64,000 bases of DNA from Bacillus sp. FJAT-49711 (GTDB lineage Bacteria > Bacillota > Bacilli > Bacillales > Bacillaceae_C), in contig NZ_JAGYPL010000001.1 of the NCBI RefSeq assembly GCF_018343715.1, positions 558,001 through 622,000 on the forward strand. Reading direction: 5' to 3'. Of this stretch, positions 17,454 to 26,461 are shown one piece after another (the first letter of the stretch is position 1; each line of letters opens with the position of its first letter). Under the pieces are notes generated by a model. It made no database searches. It saw only the letters and a list, made by a program, of their open reading frames with translations, and had not been told where the DNA came from. The position numbers were made by a program, and so were the translations under genes.

Positions 17454-17987
17454 TTGGAAATCATCTCCCTCATTTCTTTATGGATTATTCCAGTCATCAT
17501 TGGAGTGATTCTAATATACAGCACGTTAAAGAAAGTTCCAACATACGAACATTTTGTAGAAGGAGGAAAGGAAGGAATCAAAATAGCTGTTTCCATTATC
17601 CCATTTTTAGTCGGGATGCTTGTTGCCATAACTGTTTTCAGAACTTCAGGAGCACTCGATTTCTTTATACAGCTGCTAAAACCTGTATTAAATGCACTAG
17701 GTGTTCCAGCGGAAATTGTCCCACTTGCATTGATTAGGCCGATATCGGGGACGGCCGCACTCGGATTAATGAGCGACATCATCTCACAACATGGACCTGA
17801 TTCCTTTATTGGAAGGCTTGCCTCAACGATTCAAGGGAGCACTGATACGACCTTTTATGTATTAACTGTATATTTTGGAGCGGTCGGAATCAAAAAAATG
17901 GGGGATGCCTTAAAAGTAGGACTTTTAGCAGATCTAGTAGGCATATCTGCCGCCATTATTATCATTACGATTATGTTCAGTTCTTAA
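17454..17987 (+). CDS. spmB: Spore maturation protein B
   Basis: Membrane protein of 177 residues, same fold family as SpmA, with motifs EGGKEGIKIAVSIIPFLVG and GSTDTTFYVLTVYFG. It starts with TTG two bases after the spmA stop. A terminator overlaps its 3' end, closing the dacB-spmA-spmB operon. Confidence 0.93.
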   Translation: MEIISLISLWIIPVIIGVILIYSTLKKVPTYEHFVEGGKEGIKIAVSIIPFLVGMLVAITVFRTSGALDFFIQLLKPVLNALGVPAEIVPLALIRPISGTAALGLMSDIISQHGPDSFIGRLASTIQGSTDTTFYVLTVYFGAVGIKKMGDALKVGLLADLVGISAAIIIITIMFSS

Positions 17988-18006
17988 GCTGAGCATTTTT
18001 TTGTTT
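17973..18006 (+). terminator. Intrinsic terminator overlapping the spmB stop
   Basis: ATGTTCAG / CTGAGCAT (17973-17980 / 17989-17996, one G-T pair) followed by a long T run. Confidence 0.75.
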
Positions 18007-18065
18007 TTTAAAAGTGTTTTTTTTGATTTTCACTACACTTAATGTAATAATTCATAAAGAAATAA

Positions 18066-18110
18066 GAAAAATGGAAGCCGCCTGATCAGACAAAAGACGC
18101 TAGAGCTTGA
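18066..18110 (-). repeat. Internally deleted copy of repeat A, inverted
   Basis: GGAAGCCGCCTGATCAGAC followed at once by GACGCTAGAGCTTG: the two ends of inverted family A with the middle missing. It lies in the spmB-mtlA gap. I see no convincing CcpA (cre) site or MtlR-type element in this gap. Confidence 0.5.
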
Positions 18111-18186
18111 TGCAAAAACAGAAAATCAAAAATATAGAGTAAAAAAACTTATACTTGATTATTATGCAATGAGAGGATGCGAGCAT

Positions 18187-20097
18187 ATGGCTAAATCTAA
18201 TATAAAAGTAGCTGTACAAAAGTTCGGCAACTTTTTAAGTTCAATGGTTATGCCAAATATTTCAGCTTTTATTGCGTGGGGATTAATTACCGCGCTGTTT
18301 ATTCCTACCGGCTTTATACCAAATGAAAGTCTCTCTAAACTAGTGGATCCAATGGTTACTTACTTGCTTCCCCTATTAATTGGATTTACTGGAGGTAAAA
18401 TCATTTACGACCAACGAGGTGGAGTTGTTGGTGCGATTGCCACGATGGGGGTCATTGTAGGTTCGGAAATACCGATGTTTCTCGGTGCCATGATCATGGG
18501 GCCACTCGGTGGTTATGTGATTAAGAAGTTTGATGAATTAATTGAGGGAAAAGTAAAAGCTGGCTTTGAAATGCTCGTTAATAATTTTTCAGCAGGGATA
18601 CTCGGTGGTTTACTTTCAATCTTGTCATTTTTAGCAATTGGACCAGCTGTTAATTCATTTTCAAACTGGTTGATGGTTGGTGTTAATTGGCTAGTTGGTG
18701 CAGGACTATTGCCATTAACGAGCATATTAATTGAACCTGGTAAAATTCTATTTTTAAATAATGCCATTAACCACGGGATATTAACACCGATCGGCTTAGA
18801 GCAAGCAAAGCAAATGGGGCATTCTGTCCTACTGCTTCTTGAAGCAAACCCAGGACCAGGACTTGGCGTCCTTCTAGCGTATAGTATTTTTGGAAAAGGG
18901 AATGCGAAAAGATCTGCTCCTGGAGCGGCAATTATCCAATTCCTTGGAGGAATTCATGAAATTTATTTTCCCTATATATTGATGCGGCCAATGTTGTTTT
19001 TTGCGGTCATCTTAGGTGGGATGAGCGGTGTATTTACACTTGTTCTTTTAGACGGAGGTTTATTTGCTCCTTCATCACCGGGCAGTATCCTTGCGATAAC
19101 AGCAGTAACTCCTCATCATGCAAGTGCATTTATAGCTAACTATGCGGGCATTATCGTTGCTGCGGTTGTTTCCTTCCTTATCTCTTCTTTCGTGTTAAAA
19201 ACGAGTAAACAAACAGAAAATGATATTGAGGAAGCTACAAGAAAAATGCAAGAGATGAAAGGGAAAAAGAGCTCTGTTGCAGGTGTGCTAGCGACAAATA
19301 ATGGAAAAGTCCCTGAAAAAGTGGAGAAAATCTATTTTGCCTGTGATGCAGGGATGGGTTCAAGCGCGATGGGGGCCTCGCTCTTACGGAAAAAAGTAAA
19401 GGAGTCGGGTCTAAACATAGCGGTAACAAATACAGCGATCAGCAATCTTCCTGCCGATGCACAAATTGTTATCACACAGGATGAGCTGACTCCAAGAGCA
19501 CAAAGTAAAGTTCCAAATGCATATCATGTTTCAGTTGATAATTTCTTATCAAGTCCTGAATATGAAAAATTAATTGATGAGCTAAAAAATCCTCAAAATA
19601 ATGCTTCCGACGAGGTTATAGAGGAAGTAGATGCAGCAGAAGAACAAGAAGTACATGAATCCGAAAATGATTTGCTGCTTGAGGAAAACGTCTTTCTCAA
19701 TAAAGAGTTTGCCAATAAGGAAGACGCCATACGATTTGCTGGACAGGCCTTAGTAAATGCTGGATACGTAAAAGAGAGCTATATTGAAGCGATGATTGTT
19801 CGGGATGAAATGACTTCGACCTATATGGGAAATGATGTAGCAATCCCGCACGGTACGGAGGAAGCGAAGAAGGATGTCATTAAATCTGGATTTACGGTCA
19901 TTCAAGTTCCGAATGGCGTTGATTTTGATGGTCAAAAAGTAAGGTTAATTTTTGGTATTGCAGGAAAAGACGGTACACACCTGGAAATATTATCGGGCAT
20001 TGCCGTGACTTGTTCAGATATGGATAATATTGAAAAATTAGTAGCAGCTAAAACCGCTCGTGAAATAATGGATATGTTTGATATAAAAAGTGAATAA
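18187..20097 (+). CDS. mtlA: Mannitol-specific PTS enzyme EIICBA
   Basis: Phosphoenolpyruvate-dependent mannitol transporter. Residues 1-340 are the membrane EIIC domain with GGIHEIYFPYI; residues 380-465 are EIIB with active cysteine C386 (FACDAGMGSS); an acidic linker (about 470-500) leads to a fused EIIA domain whose phosphorylated histidine is H555 (VAIPHGTEEAKK). Bacillus species usually keep EIIA as separate MtlF, so the fusion is notable. ATG 18187 has GAGAGG ten bases upstream; an in-frame ATG at 18169 is too early. The operon partner mtlD starts 13 bases after the stop. Confidence 0.94.
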   Translation: MAKSNIKVAVQKFGNFLSSMVMPNISAFIAWGLITALFIPTGFIPNESLSKLVDPMVTYLLPLLIGFTGGKIIYDQRGGVVGAIATMGVIVGSEIPMFLGAMIMGPLGGYVIKKFDELIEGKVKAGFEMLVNNFSAGILGGLLSILSFLAIGPAVNSFSNWLMVGVNWLVGAGLLPLTSILIEPGKILFLNNAINHGILTPIGLEQAKQMGHSVLLLLEANPGPGLGVLLAYSIFGKGNAKRSAPGAAIIQFLGGIHEIYFPYILMRPMLFFAVILGGMSGVFTLVLLDGGLFAPSSPGSILAITAVTPHHASAFIANYAGIIVAAVVSFLISSFVLKTSKQTENDIEEATRKMQEMKGKKSSVAGVLATNNGKVPEKVEKIYFACDAGMGSSAMGASLLRKKVKESGLNIAVTNTAISNLPADAQIVITQDELTPRAQSKVPNAYHVSVDNFLSSPEYEKLIDELKNPQNNASDEVIEEVDAAEEQEVHESENDLLLEENVFLNKEFANKEDAIRFAGQALVNAGYVKESYIEAMIVRDEMTSTYMGNDVAIPHGTEEAKKDVIKSGFTVIQVPNGVDFDGQKVRLIFGIAGKDGTHLEILSGIAVTCSDMDNIEKLVAAKTAREIMDMFDIKSE

Positions 20098-20110
20098 AGG
20101 ACTGATACGA

Positions 20111-21253
20111 ATGAAACAAGTAGTACATTTTGGTGCGGGCAACATTGGACGAGGGTTTATTGGTGCGCTTTTTTCACAGTCAGGCTATCATGTTACATTT
20201 ATTGACATCGCGGACGAAATCATTCGGAAACTAAACGAGGAAAAGCAGTACGAAGTGAAGTTAGCAACCGATGAGCAGGAAGCAGTAACAGTTCATAACG
20301 TATCGGGTTTTAATAACATGACACAAGAAGAGGAAGTTATTAATACAATTGTACAAGCAACATATGTAACGACTGCAATTGGACCGAATATCTTACCTAG
20401 AATTGCGCCATTAATTGCAAAAGGCCTTATGAAGCGAATCGAGAAAACAGACGAAAAATTATACGTGATCGCTTGTGAAAATCAAATCTCGGCGACGGAC
20501 CTTTTAAAAGGATATATACTGGAGCATGTAGATGATGAAACAAAGGATAAAATCCTTAACAGAATTTCTTTCTATAACTCCGCTGTAGATCGGATTGTGC
20601 CAATTCAGCATAATCAAGGGTCGCTTGATGTACTTGTCGAGCCTTATTTCGAATGGATTGTGGAAACATCAGATGAGATTCCACCAGTTGAAGGTATGAA
20701 AGTTGTTCCTAATTTGGCACCTTTTATTGAGAGAAAACTTTTTACGGTTAATACTGGCCATGCTGCGATTGCCTATATAGGATACCTTGAGAAGAAGGCG
20801 ACGATTGATGAGGCTGTAGCCGATGAAAGAATTCTTGCACATGTACAAGCAACATTAAAAGAAACTGGAGATTATTTAATTAAACAATATCACTTGGATC
20901 CAGGAGAGCATGAGCAATATATTAACAAAATTATTGACCGTTTTAAAAATGCTTACTTGCATGATGATGTAACGAGGGTAGGGCGCTCACCGCTGCGAAA
21001 ACTTGGTTCAAGTGATCGATTTATTAGACCTGCAGTCGAGGCGGAAAAAGCTGGTCTTTCTTATACACAGCTTGCAAAAGCAATTGCTACCGCATTACTT
21101 TTTGATTACAAAGAGGATGAAGAAGCGGTAAAATTACAAGAGATGATTCAAGAGCACGGAGTTACCTATGTATTAAAAGAAGTGAGCGGACTAAGTGAAA
21201 CGAGTAAATTAACTGAAGAGATTGTCCGTCATTATGAAGCTATAAAGAATTAA
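20111..21253 (+). CDS. mtlD: Mannitol-1-phosphate 5-dehydrogenase
   Basis: Oxidises mannitol 1-phosphate to fructose 6-phosphate with NAD. The Rossmann motif GAGNIGRGF begins at residue 7; the C-terminal domain carries GRSPLRKLGSSDR of the long-chain mannitol dehydrogenase family. Start ATG 20111 with AAAGGA upstream gives 380 residues; the frame also opens at 20090, inside the mtlA end. mtlA-mtlD form a two-gene operon without mtlR here. Confidence 0.94.
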   Translation: MKQVVHFGAGNIGRGFIGALFSQSGYHVTFIDIADEIIRKLNEEKQYEVKLATDEQEAVTVHNVSGFNNMTQEEEVINTIVQATYVTTAIGPNILPRIAPLIAKGLMKRIEKTDEKLYVIACENQISATDLLKGYILEHVDDETKDKILNRISFYNSAVDRIVPIQHNQGSLDVLVEPYFEWIVETSDEIPPVEGMKVVPNLAPFIERKLFTVNTGHAAIAYIGYLEKKATIDEAVADERILAHVQATLKETGDYLIKQYHLDPGEHEQYINKIIDRFKNAYLHDDVTRVGRSPLRKLGSSDRFIRPAVEAEKAGLSYTQLAKAIATALLFDYKEDEEAVKLQEMIQEHGVTYVLKEVSGLSETSKLTEEIVRHYEAIKN

Positions 21254-21257
21254 TAGT

Positions 21258-21297
21258 GAAAGGAGCAAAACAATCATAAGGTTTGCTCCTTTCCTTT
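21258..21297 (+). terminator. Terminator-like hairpin after mtlD
   Basis: Perfect 12-bp stem GAAAGGAGCAAA / TTTGCTCCTTTC (21258-21269 / 21282-21293). The T tract behind it is short and broken, so efficiency is uncertain. Confidence 0.65.
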
Positions 21298-21357
21298 GTA
21301 ATGTCTTCTTGAATGAAGATTCGGATAACTTTAATTTATATTATGAGGAGAATGATC

Positions 21358-22101
21358 GTGGAACGACTACAAAAAGTCATTGCATACGCAGGAGTTGCAT
21401 CCCGGAGGAAAGCCGAGGAATTGATTCAGCAAGGAAAGGTAAAAGTAAATGGTCAAATCATTAAGGAGCTTGGAACTAAAGTATCACCTTCAGATAAAAT
21501 TGAGGTAAATGAAGTTCCTCTTGTTCAAGAAGAAAAGAAATACTTCTTATTCTATAAACCCCGAGGAGTCATTTCTGCTGTAAAGGATGATAAAGGCAGG
21601 AAAGTAGTAACGGATTTTTTTCCGCAAGTGGAAGAAAGGATTTACCCAATTGGAAGGCTTGATTACGATACTTCGGGACTTTTAATTCTTTCAAATGATG
21701 GAGAATTTACTAATTTGCTTGCTCACCCTCGTTATGGAGTTCAAAAAGTATATATTGCGAAAGTGAAAGGGATACCTTTAAAAGAATCGCTAAAAAAGTT
21801 AGAGCGTGGAATTCAACTTGAAGATGGGAAGACTGCACCAGCAAAAGTAAAATTACTATCATTGGATAAGCGAAAAAGCACTTCTATTATAGAGATTATT
21901 ATTCATGAAGGCAGGAACCGCCAAGTAAGGAGAATGATGGAGGCAATCGGCCATCCCGTTTTAAAACTAAAACGTGAACAATATGGTACGTTGCATTTAC
22001 GTGGATTAAACGCCGGTGAATTTAGGGAATTGACTCCACATGAGGTTAAACAGCTTAGGACACTTGCAGAAACAGGAAAAGGCTGGCATCGTATCAATTG
22101 A
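21358..22101 (+). CDS. rluB: 23S rRNA pseudouridine synthase B (RsuA/RluB family)
   Basis: Makes pseudouridine in 23S rRNA. An S4 RNA-binding domain (residues 1-60, motif RLQKVIAYAGVASRRKAEEL) precedes the catalytic domain with D102 in GRLDYDTSG and the RNRQVRRM stretch. I use GTG 21358 with GAGGAG seven bases upstream; this gives 247 residues, near the B. subtilis YpuL length. The family also includes RsuA and RluE; the length and position favour RluB. Confidence 0.9.
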   Translation: MERLQKVIAYAGVASRRKAEELIQQGKVKVNGQIIKELGTKVSPSDKIEVNEVPLVQEEKKYFLFYKPRGVISAVKDDKGRKVVTDFFPQVEERIYPIGRLDYDTSGLLILSNDGEFTNLLAHPRYGVQKVYIAKVKGIPLKESLKKLERGIQLEDGKTAPAKVKLLSLDKRKSTSIIEIIIHEGRNRQVRRMMEAIGHPVLKLKREQYGTLHLRGLNAGEFRELTPHEVKQLRTLAETGKGWHRIN

Positions 22102-22149
22102 AAATTTCACATAACCTTCAAAACATGCCCTAATACACTCTATTCTAAA

Positions 22150-22158
22150 TGATATAAT
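22150..22158 (+). promoter_or_regulatory. Extended -10 promoter for resA
   Basis: TGATATAAT, an extended -10 element (TGn-TATAAT), about 45 bases before resA. The -35 region is poor, as expected for an activated (ResD-dependent) promoter. Confidence 0.5.
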
Positions 22159-22202
22159 AAAAGGTAAGTCTGGCAATAGGCTGGGGAGGTTAGAAGATTC
22201 AA

Positions 22203-22736
22203 ATGACGGAAAAGAAAAAAAGAAGGCACATGCTAAGAACGGGTATATTGGTCATTCTAGCTGCCGCAGTCGTATATACATTGTACGCGAATTTTACGAA
22301 AGATAAGCATGAGAAAATTGCTGTCGGCGATCATGCACCTGACTTCGTTCTTACTGATATGGAGGGCAATAAGCATAAGCTCTCTGATTATAAAGGACAA
22401 GGGGTTTTTTTGAATTTCTGGGCTACTTGGTGTAAGCCTTGTGAACGGGAAATGCCTTATATGGATAACCAATATCAGGCTTTTAAGAGCCAAGGTGTTG
22501 AAATTCTTGCGGTAAACGTTGGACAACCAGAATTTTCAATTAAAAAGTTTGTGGAAAAGCATGAATTGACTTTTCCAATCTTAAAAGATTCCAATAAAGA
22601 TGTTATGGGAGCTTATGATATATACAATTTACCAGCAACGATTTTAATTGATCCAGATGGGAAAATTACCGAAATAATCGAAGGAGAACTGCCTGAGGAA
22701 AAAATAATAGCTATGATGGAGAGCATCAAGCCTTAA
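22203..22736 (+). CDS. resA: Thiol-disulfide oxidoreductase ResA
   Basis: Membrane-anchored thioredoxin-like protein that reduces apocytochrome c cysteines outside the membrane before haem attachment. A basic N-terminus and one membrane segment (residues 12-29) precede the thioredoxin fold with active-site C77-KP-C80 (WCKPCE). Length 177 aa is normal. It is the first gene of resABC, with resB 16 bases downstream. Confidence 0.94.
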   Translation: MTEKKKRRHMLRTGILVILAAAVVYTLYANFTKDKHEKIAVGDHAPDFVLTDMEGNKHKLSDYKGQGVFLNFWATWCKPCEREMPYMDNQYQAFKSQGVEILAVNVGQPEFSIKKFVEKHELTFPILKDSNKDVMGAYDIYNLPATILIDPDGKITEIIEGELPEEKIIAMMESIKP

Positions 22737-22752
22737 GTAGGAGAGCTTAATC

Positions 22753-24378
22753 ATGAAAGAAGTAAAATGCGAATGTGGCCATATAAATCCGGTTGGTACT
22801 ATTTTATGTGAAGCATGCGGACGCGCACTTACAGAAGAGGCGCAAAAAGAAGCCTTGCATGATATGCGCTACGAAGGAAGTGCCCGTAGATCGCAAACAT
22901 ATAATAGAAGTATAATCGATAAAACTTGGAATTTTTTTTCATCTGTTAAAGTTGGGATTTGGCTCATCGTTATCACACTAATCGCTTCATCCCTTGGTAC
23001 ACTTTTACCACAAGTAATGTACATACCGCCGAACGTAGATCCAGCTACATATTACTCCGATCAATATGGAATACTTGGAACAATATATTATATATTAGGG
23101 TTGCATGATTTATATAGTTCTTGGTGGTATTTATTGCTTATCGCATCTATTGGAGTCTCACTTGTAATTTGCAGTATTGATAGATTCGTTCCTTTATACA
23201 GAGCTTTGAAAAATCAACGAGTTGGAAGACATGAAGGCTTTTTAAAAAGGCAAAGATTATATAATCGTGTTGAAGGAACAAATCAATCAAGTCAAGACTT
23301 CGAAATAATCAAACAACGTTTAAAAGAAAAAAGATACAAAATCCGCGAAGAAAATGGTAATATCCTTGCCGAAAAAGGTCGCTTTACTCGTTGGGGTCCG
23401 TACGTAAATCATATTGGGCTTATCATATTCCTTATCGGAGGAATGCTTAGGTTTGTTCCAGGTATGTATGTGGATGAAGAGTTATGGCTGCGCGATGGAG
23501 AAATAAAAACAATTCCGGGAACAAATAAACAATACGTTTTGGAAAATAAAAAATTTACAATGGAATTATACGATAAGGAAACGGAAAAACAAGTATATGG
23601 CGCTGCTCTTGATCGAGTCGGAACAGTCGTAAAAAGCTTCGAATCAGATGTTACCCTCTATGAACGAAGCCCTGAAGGTACAATTGGTGATACTGAAAAT
23701 CTTATAAAAAGAAAAGACGCAAAAATCCGAGTAAATGAACCTTTAAAGTTTGACAACTATGCCGTATATCAAATTGATTATAAACTGAATGAATTTAAAA
23801 CGATGACCTTTAATTTCTTAAAAAAAGCAGATGAAGATATTAAAGGAGAAGTGACAATCGATTTATTTGATCCACAAGAAGAATATGATTTAGGCAATGG
23901 TTATAAAGTGGAATTGATCGGGTATTATCCTGATTTTACTGGATTTGGTGAAGACGGTGAACCGCAAACAGATTCACAGACTCCGAACAACCCGGCATTT
24001 TTATTTAATATGATTTCTCCAGAGCATCCTGAGGGAGAAAAAAGTTTTACAGCAATTAGACAAACAGTAGAACCATTAGGCGAAACAGAATATAAATTGG
24101 CATTTAAAGATATTTCAACACAAAATGCTACTGCTCTAATCGTGAGGAAAGATTTGACATTGTGGATTCTCGGAATTGGCGGGGCCATTTTCATGATCGG
24201 AGTCATTCAAGGGTCTTATTGGAATCACCGCCGTATTTGGCTGCAAAAGATAAAAGGAGATATCTTAATTGCGGCCCATACAAATAAGAATTGGTATGGC
24301 CTGAAAAAAGAAATCGGAATTATTGTTAAAGATACAGTCGTACCAGAACCCCATGACCAAAATGATCAAAAAGCTTAA
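22753..24378 (+). CDS. resB: Cytochrome c biogenesis protein ResB
   Basis: Large membrane component (CcsB/ResB) of the system II cytochrome c synthase. The N-terminus has a zinc-ribbon-like C6-x-C8...C19-xx-C22. Membrane segments lie near residues 66-86, 120-143 and 208-230, then a long extracytoplasmic domain, then a last segment near 470-490. Length 541 aa. The gene is followed by resC after 74 bases. Confidence 0.93.
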   Translation: MKEVKCECGHINPVGTILCEACGRALTEEAQKEALHDMRYEGSARRSQTYNRSIIDKTWNFFSSVKVGIWLIVITLIASSLGTLLPQVMYIPPNVDPATYYSDQYGILGTIYYILGLHDLYSSWWYLLLIASIGVSLVICSIDRFVPLYRALKNQRVGRHEGFLKRQRLYNRVEGTNQSSQDFEIIKQRLKEKRYKIREENGNILAEKGRFTRWGPYVNHIGLIIFLIGGMLRFVPGMYVDEELWLRDGEIKTIPGTNKQYVLENKKFTMELYDKETEKQVYGAALDRVGTVVKSFESDVTLYERSPEGTIGDTENLIKRKDAKIRVNEPLKFDNYAVYQIDYKLNEFKTMTFNFLKKADEDIKGEVTIDLFDPQEEYDLGNGYKVELIGYYPDFTGFGEDGEPQTDSQTPNNPAFLFNMISPEHPEGEKSFTAIRQTVEPLGETEYKLAFKDISTQNATALIVRKDLTLWILGIGGAIFMIGVIQGSYWNHRRIWLQKIKGDILIAAHTNKNWYGLKKEIGIIVKDTVVPEPHDQNDQKA

Positions 24379-24452
24379 TCTCATCGAAAAATATTCACGT
24401 CCTGTACGAGGAACTATGTTTGTGAAAAATTTGTTGGAAAGTAGGAATATAA

Positions 24453-25646
24453 ATGAATAATCTCGTACAATTAAGCGGTAATTTATTAGAAACGGCTTTT
24501 ATTTTATACTTAATTGCGACACTATTTTTTGGAGGAGGAATCCGAGAAAATAGAAATCGTGATAAAAATGCCGGGCCAAATAAATGGTCTAAAATTGCCA
24601 TCACTATTACAATCATTGGTTTTGTTTCCCAATTAGGGTATTTTATTTTACGATGGATTGCGGGAGGGCACGCACCTGTCAGCAATATGTTTGAATTTAC
24701 AACGTTTTTTGGAATGATGTTAGTTGGTGCATTTGTCATTATTTATTTTATGTATAAATTAAATGCGCTAGGTATTTTTGCACTGGTTGTTTCCATGCTC
24801 TTAATCGCTTATGGAAGCATGTTTCCCAGCGATATTAGCCCGCTTATTCCATCGCTGAATAGTCATTGGCTATATATTCATGTTACGACAGCTGCTATTG
24901 GGCAGGCTATATTATCGTTAAGCTTTGTAGCTGGTCTTATTTATTTGCTTAAATCAATCAATACTGAAGAAAAAGGAAAACGATCTTATTGGCTGGAAAT
25001 GATCATGTATTCGCTTGTATTAGTTGTTGGTTTTATGCTTGTTACAACTACCTTTTCAGTCGCAGAATACAAAGCTGAATTTAATTGGATTGATAAAGCA
25101 GGAAATGAAAAAGTTCAGTCTTATGCCATGCCGGCACTTGTAGGGCCTCATGAAGGAGAGCTAATAACAGAGAATAAATTAGCACCGAAGATTTTTATGC
25201 CGGCTATCATTGATGCAAAGCGTTTAAACTCTATGATATGGACTCTTTTAGCAGGCACGGCTATTTACTGGATAATTCGTCTTGTTGCTAGGAAACGTAT
25301 TAGCACATTGCTAAAGCCACTCGTGAAAAAAGTGAATTTAGATTTAATTGATGAAGTAGGATATCGCTCTGTATTAATAGGATTTCCAGTTTTTGCTTTA
25401 GGTGGACTTATATTTGCGATGATTTGGGCTCAAATTGCCTGGACGCGTTTTTGGGGTTGGGATCCTAAGGAAGTATGGGCACTTATTACTTTCTTGTTTT
25501 ATGCAGCATTCCTCCATTTACGCCTATCAAGAGGTTGGCATGGAGAAAAATCCGCATGGCTCGCAGTTATTGGTTTTGCGATTATCATGTTTAACCTTAT
25601 CGCAGTTAACTTAATCCTAGCAGGATTACATTCATACGCTGCATAA
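24453..25646 (+). CDS. resC: Cytochrome c biogenesis protein ResC (CcsA)
   Basis: Haem-handling partner of ResB. About eight hydrophobic segments are present, and the tryptophan-rich haem-binding motif is visible as [11 protein letters not shown] near residues 335-345. Length 397 aa. Closes the resABC set; a strong terminator separates it from resD. Confidence 0.94.
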   Translation: MNNLVQLSGNLLETAFILYLIATLFFGGGIRENRNRDKNAGPNKWSKIAITITIIGFVSQLGYFILRWIAGGHAPVSNMFEFTTFFGMMLVGAFVIIYFMYKLNALGIFALVVSMLLIAYGSMFPSDISPLIPSLNSHWLYIHVTTAAIGQAILSLSFVAGLIYLLKSINTEEKGKRSYWLEMIMYSLVLVVGFMLVTTTFSVAEYKAEFNWIDKAGNEKVQSYAMPALVGPHEGELITENKLAPKIFMPAIIDAKRLNSMIWTLLAGTAIYWIIRLVARKRISTLLKPLVKKVNLDLIDEVGYRSVLIGFPVFALGGLIFAMIWAQIAWTRFWGWDPKEVWALITFLFYAAFLHLRLSRGWHGEKSAWLAVIGFAIIMFNLIAVNLILAGLHSYAA

Positions 25647-25668
25647 CGAACGTTTAATCAGCATGTAT

Positions 25669-25698
25669 GGACCCTACTCTTTAAGTGGGGTCCCTTTT
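25669..25698 (+). terminator. Intrinsic terminator after resC
   Basis: GGACCC...GGGTCC stem reinforced by ACT/AGT pairing (25669-25693) and followed by CTTTTAT. Read-through to resD is known in B. subtilis, so it may be partial. Confidence 0.65.
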
Positions 25699-25744
25699 AT
25701 AATATGATATATATAAAATCTGTTTTTTCATAGGGGGATTGTAA

Positions 25745-26461
25745 ATGGAACAAAAGGTTAAAGTTCTTGTAGTAGATGATGAGGATCGTATTAGAAGACT
25801 GCTTAGAATGTATTTAGAACGGGAAAACTATGAAATCGATGAAGCTTCTAATGGTGACGATGCGTTGGAAATGGCCTTGCAAAATGACTATAGCTGCATT
25901 CTTCTTGATCTAATGATGCCTGGAAAAGACGGAATAGAAGTATGTAACGAGTTGCGCGAACAAAAAGCTACACCCGTTATTATGTTGACCGCAAAAGGGG
26001 AAGAAACGAATCGGATACAAGGGTTTGAAGCTGGAACAGATGATTATATTGTAAAACCATTTAGCCCAAGGGAAGTTGTTTTGAGAGTCAAGGCATTGCT
26101 AAGAAGAACAGCTCAAACGGAATTTTCACAATCAGGTGCTTCAGCACGAGACATCATTGTATATCCACATTTATCAATCGACCATGACGCCCATCGTGTT
26201 ATGGCAGATGGGAATGAAGTAAACTTAACTCCAAAGGAATATGAATTGCTGCACTTCTTGGCGAAAGCTCCAGATAAAGTATTTGATCGTGAGCATTTAT
26301 TGAAAGAAGTTTGGCAATATGAATTTTTTGGAGATTTAAGAACGGTAGATACACATGTAAAAAGACTACGTGAAAAATTAAATCGAGTATCAGAAAAAGC
26401 AGCAGGGATGATTGTGACGGTTTGGGGAGTAGGTTATAAATTTGAGGCAGGTAATGAATGA
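25745..26461 (+). CDS. resD: Two-component response regulator ResD
   Basis: OmpR-type regulator of aerobic and anaerobic respiration genes. The receiver domain has D11-D12, phosphoacceptor D55 (LLDLMMPG) and the switch lysine in DDYIVKPF; the C-terminal winged helix covers about residues 140-235. Length 238 aa. It overlaps resE by four bases. Confidence 0.95.
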   Translation: MEQKVKVLVVDDEDRIRRLLRMYLERENYEIDEASNGDDALEMALQNDYSCILLDLMMPGKDGIEVCNELREQKATPVIMLTAKGEETNRIQGFEAGTDDYIVKPFSPREVVLRVKALLRRTAQTEFSQSGASARDIIVYPHLSIDHDAHRVMADGNEVNLTPKEYELLHFLAKAPDKVFDREHLLKEVWQYEFFGDLRTVDTHVKRLREKLNRVSEKAAGMIVTVWGVGYKFEAGNE

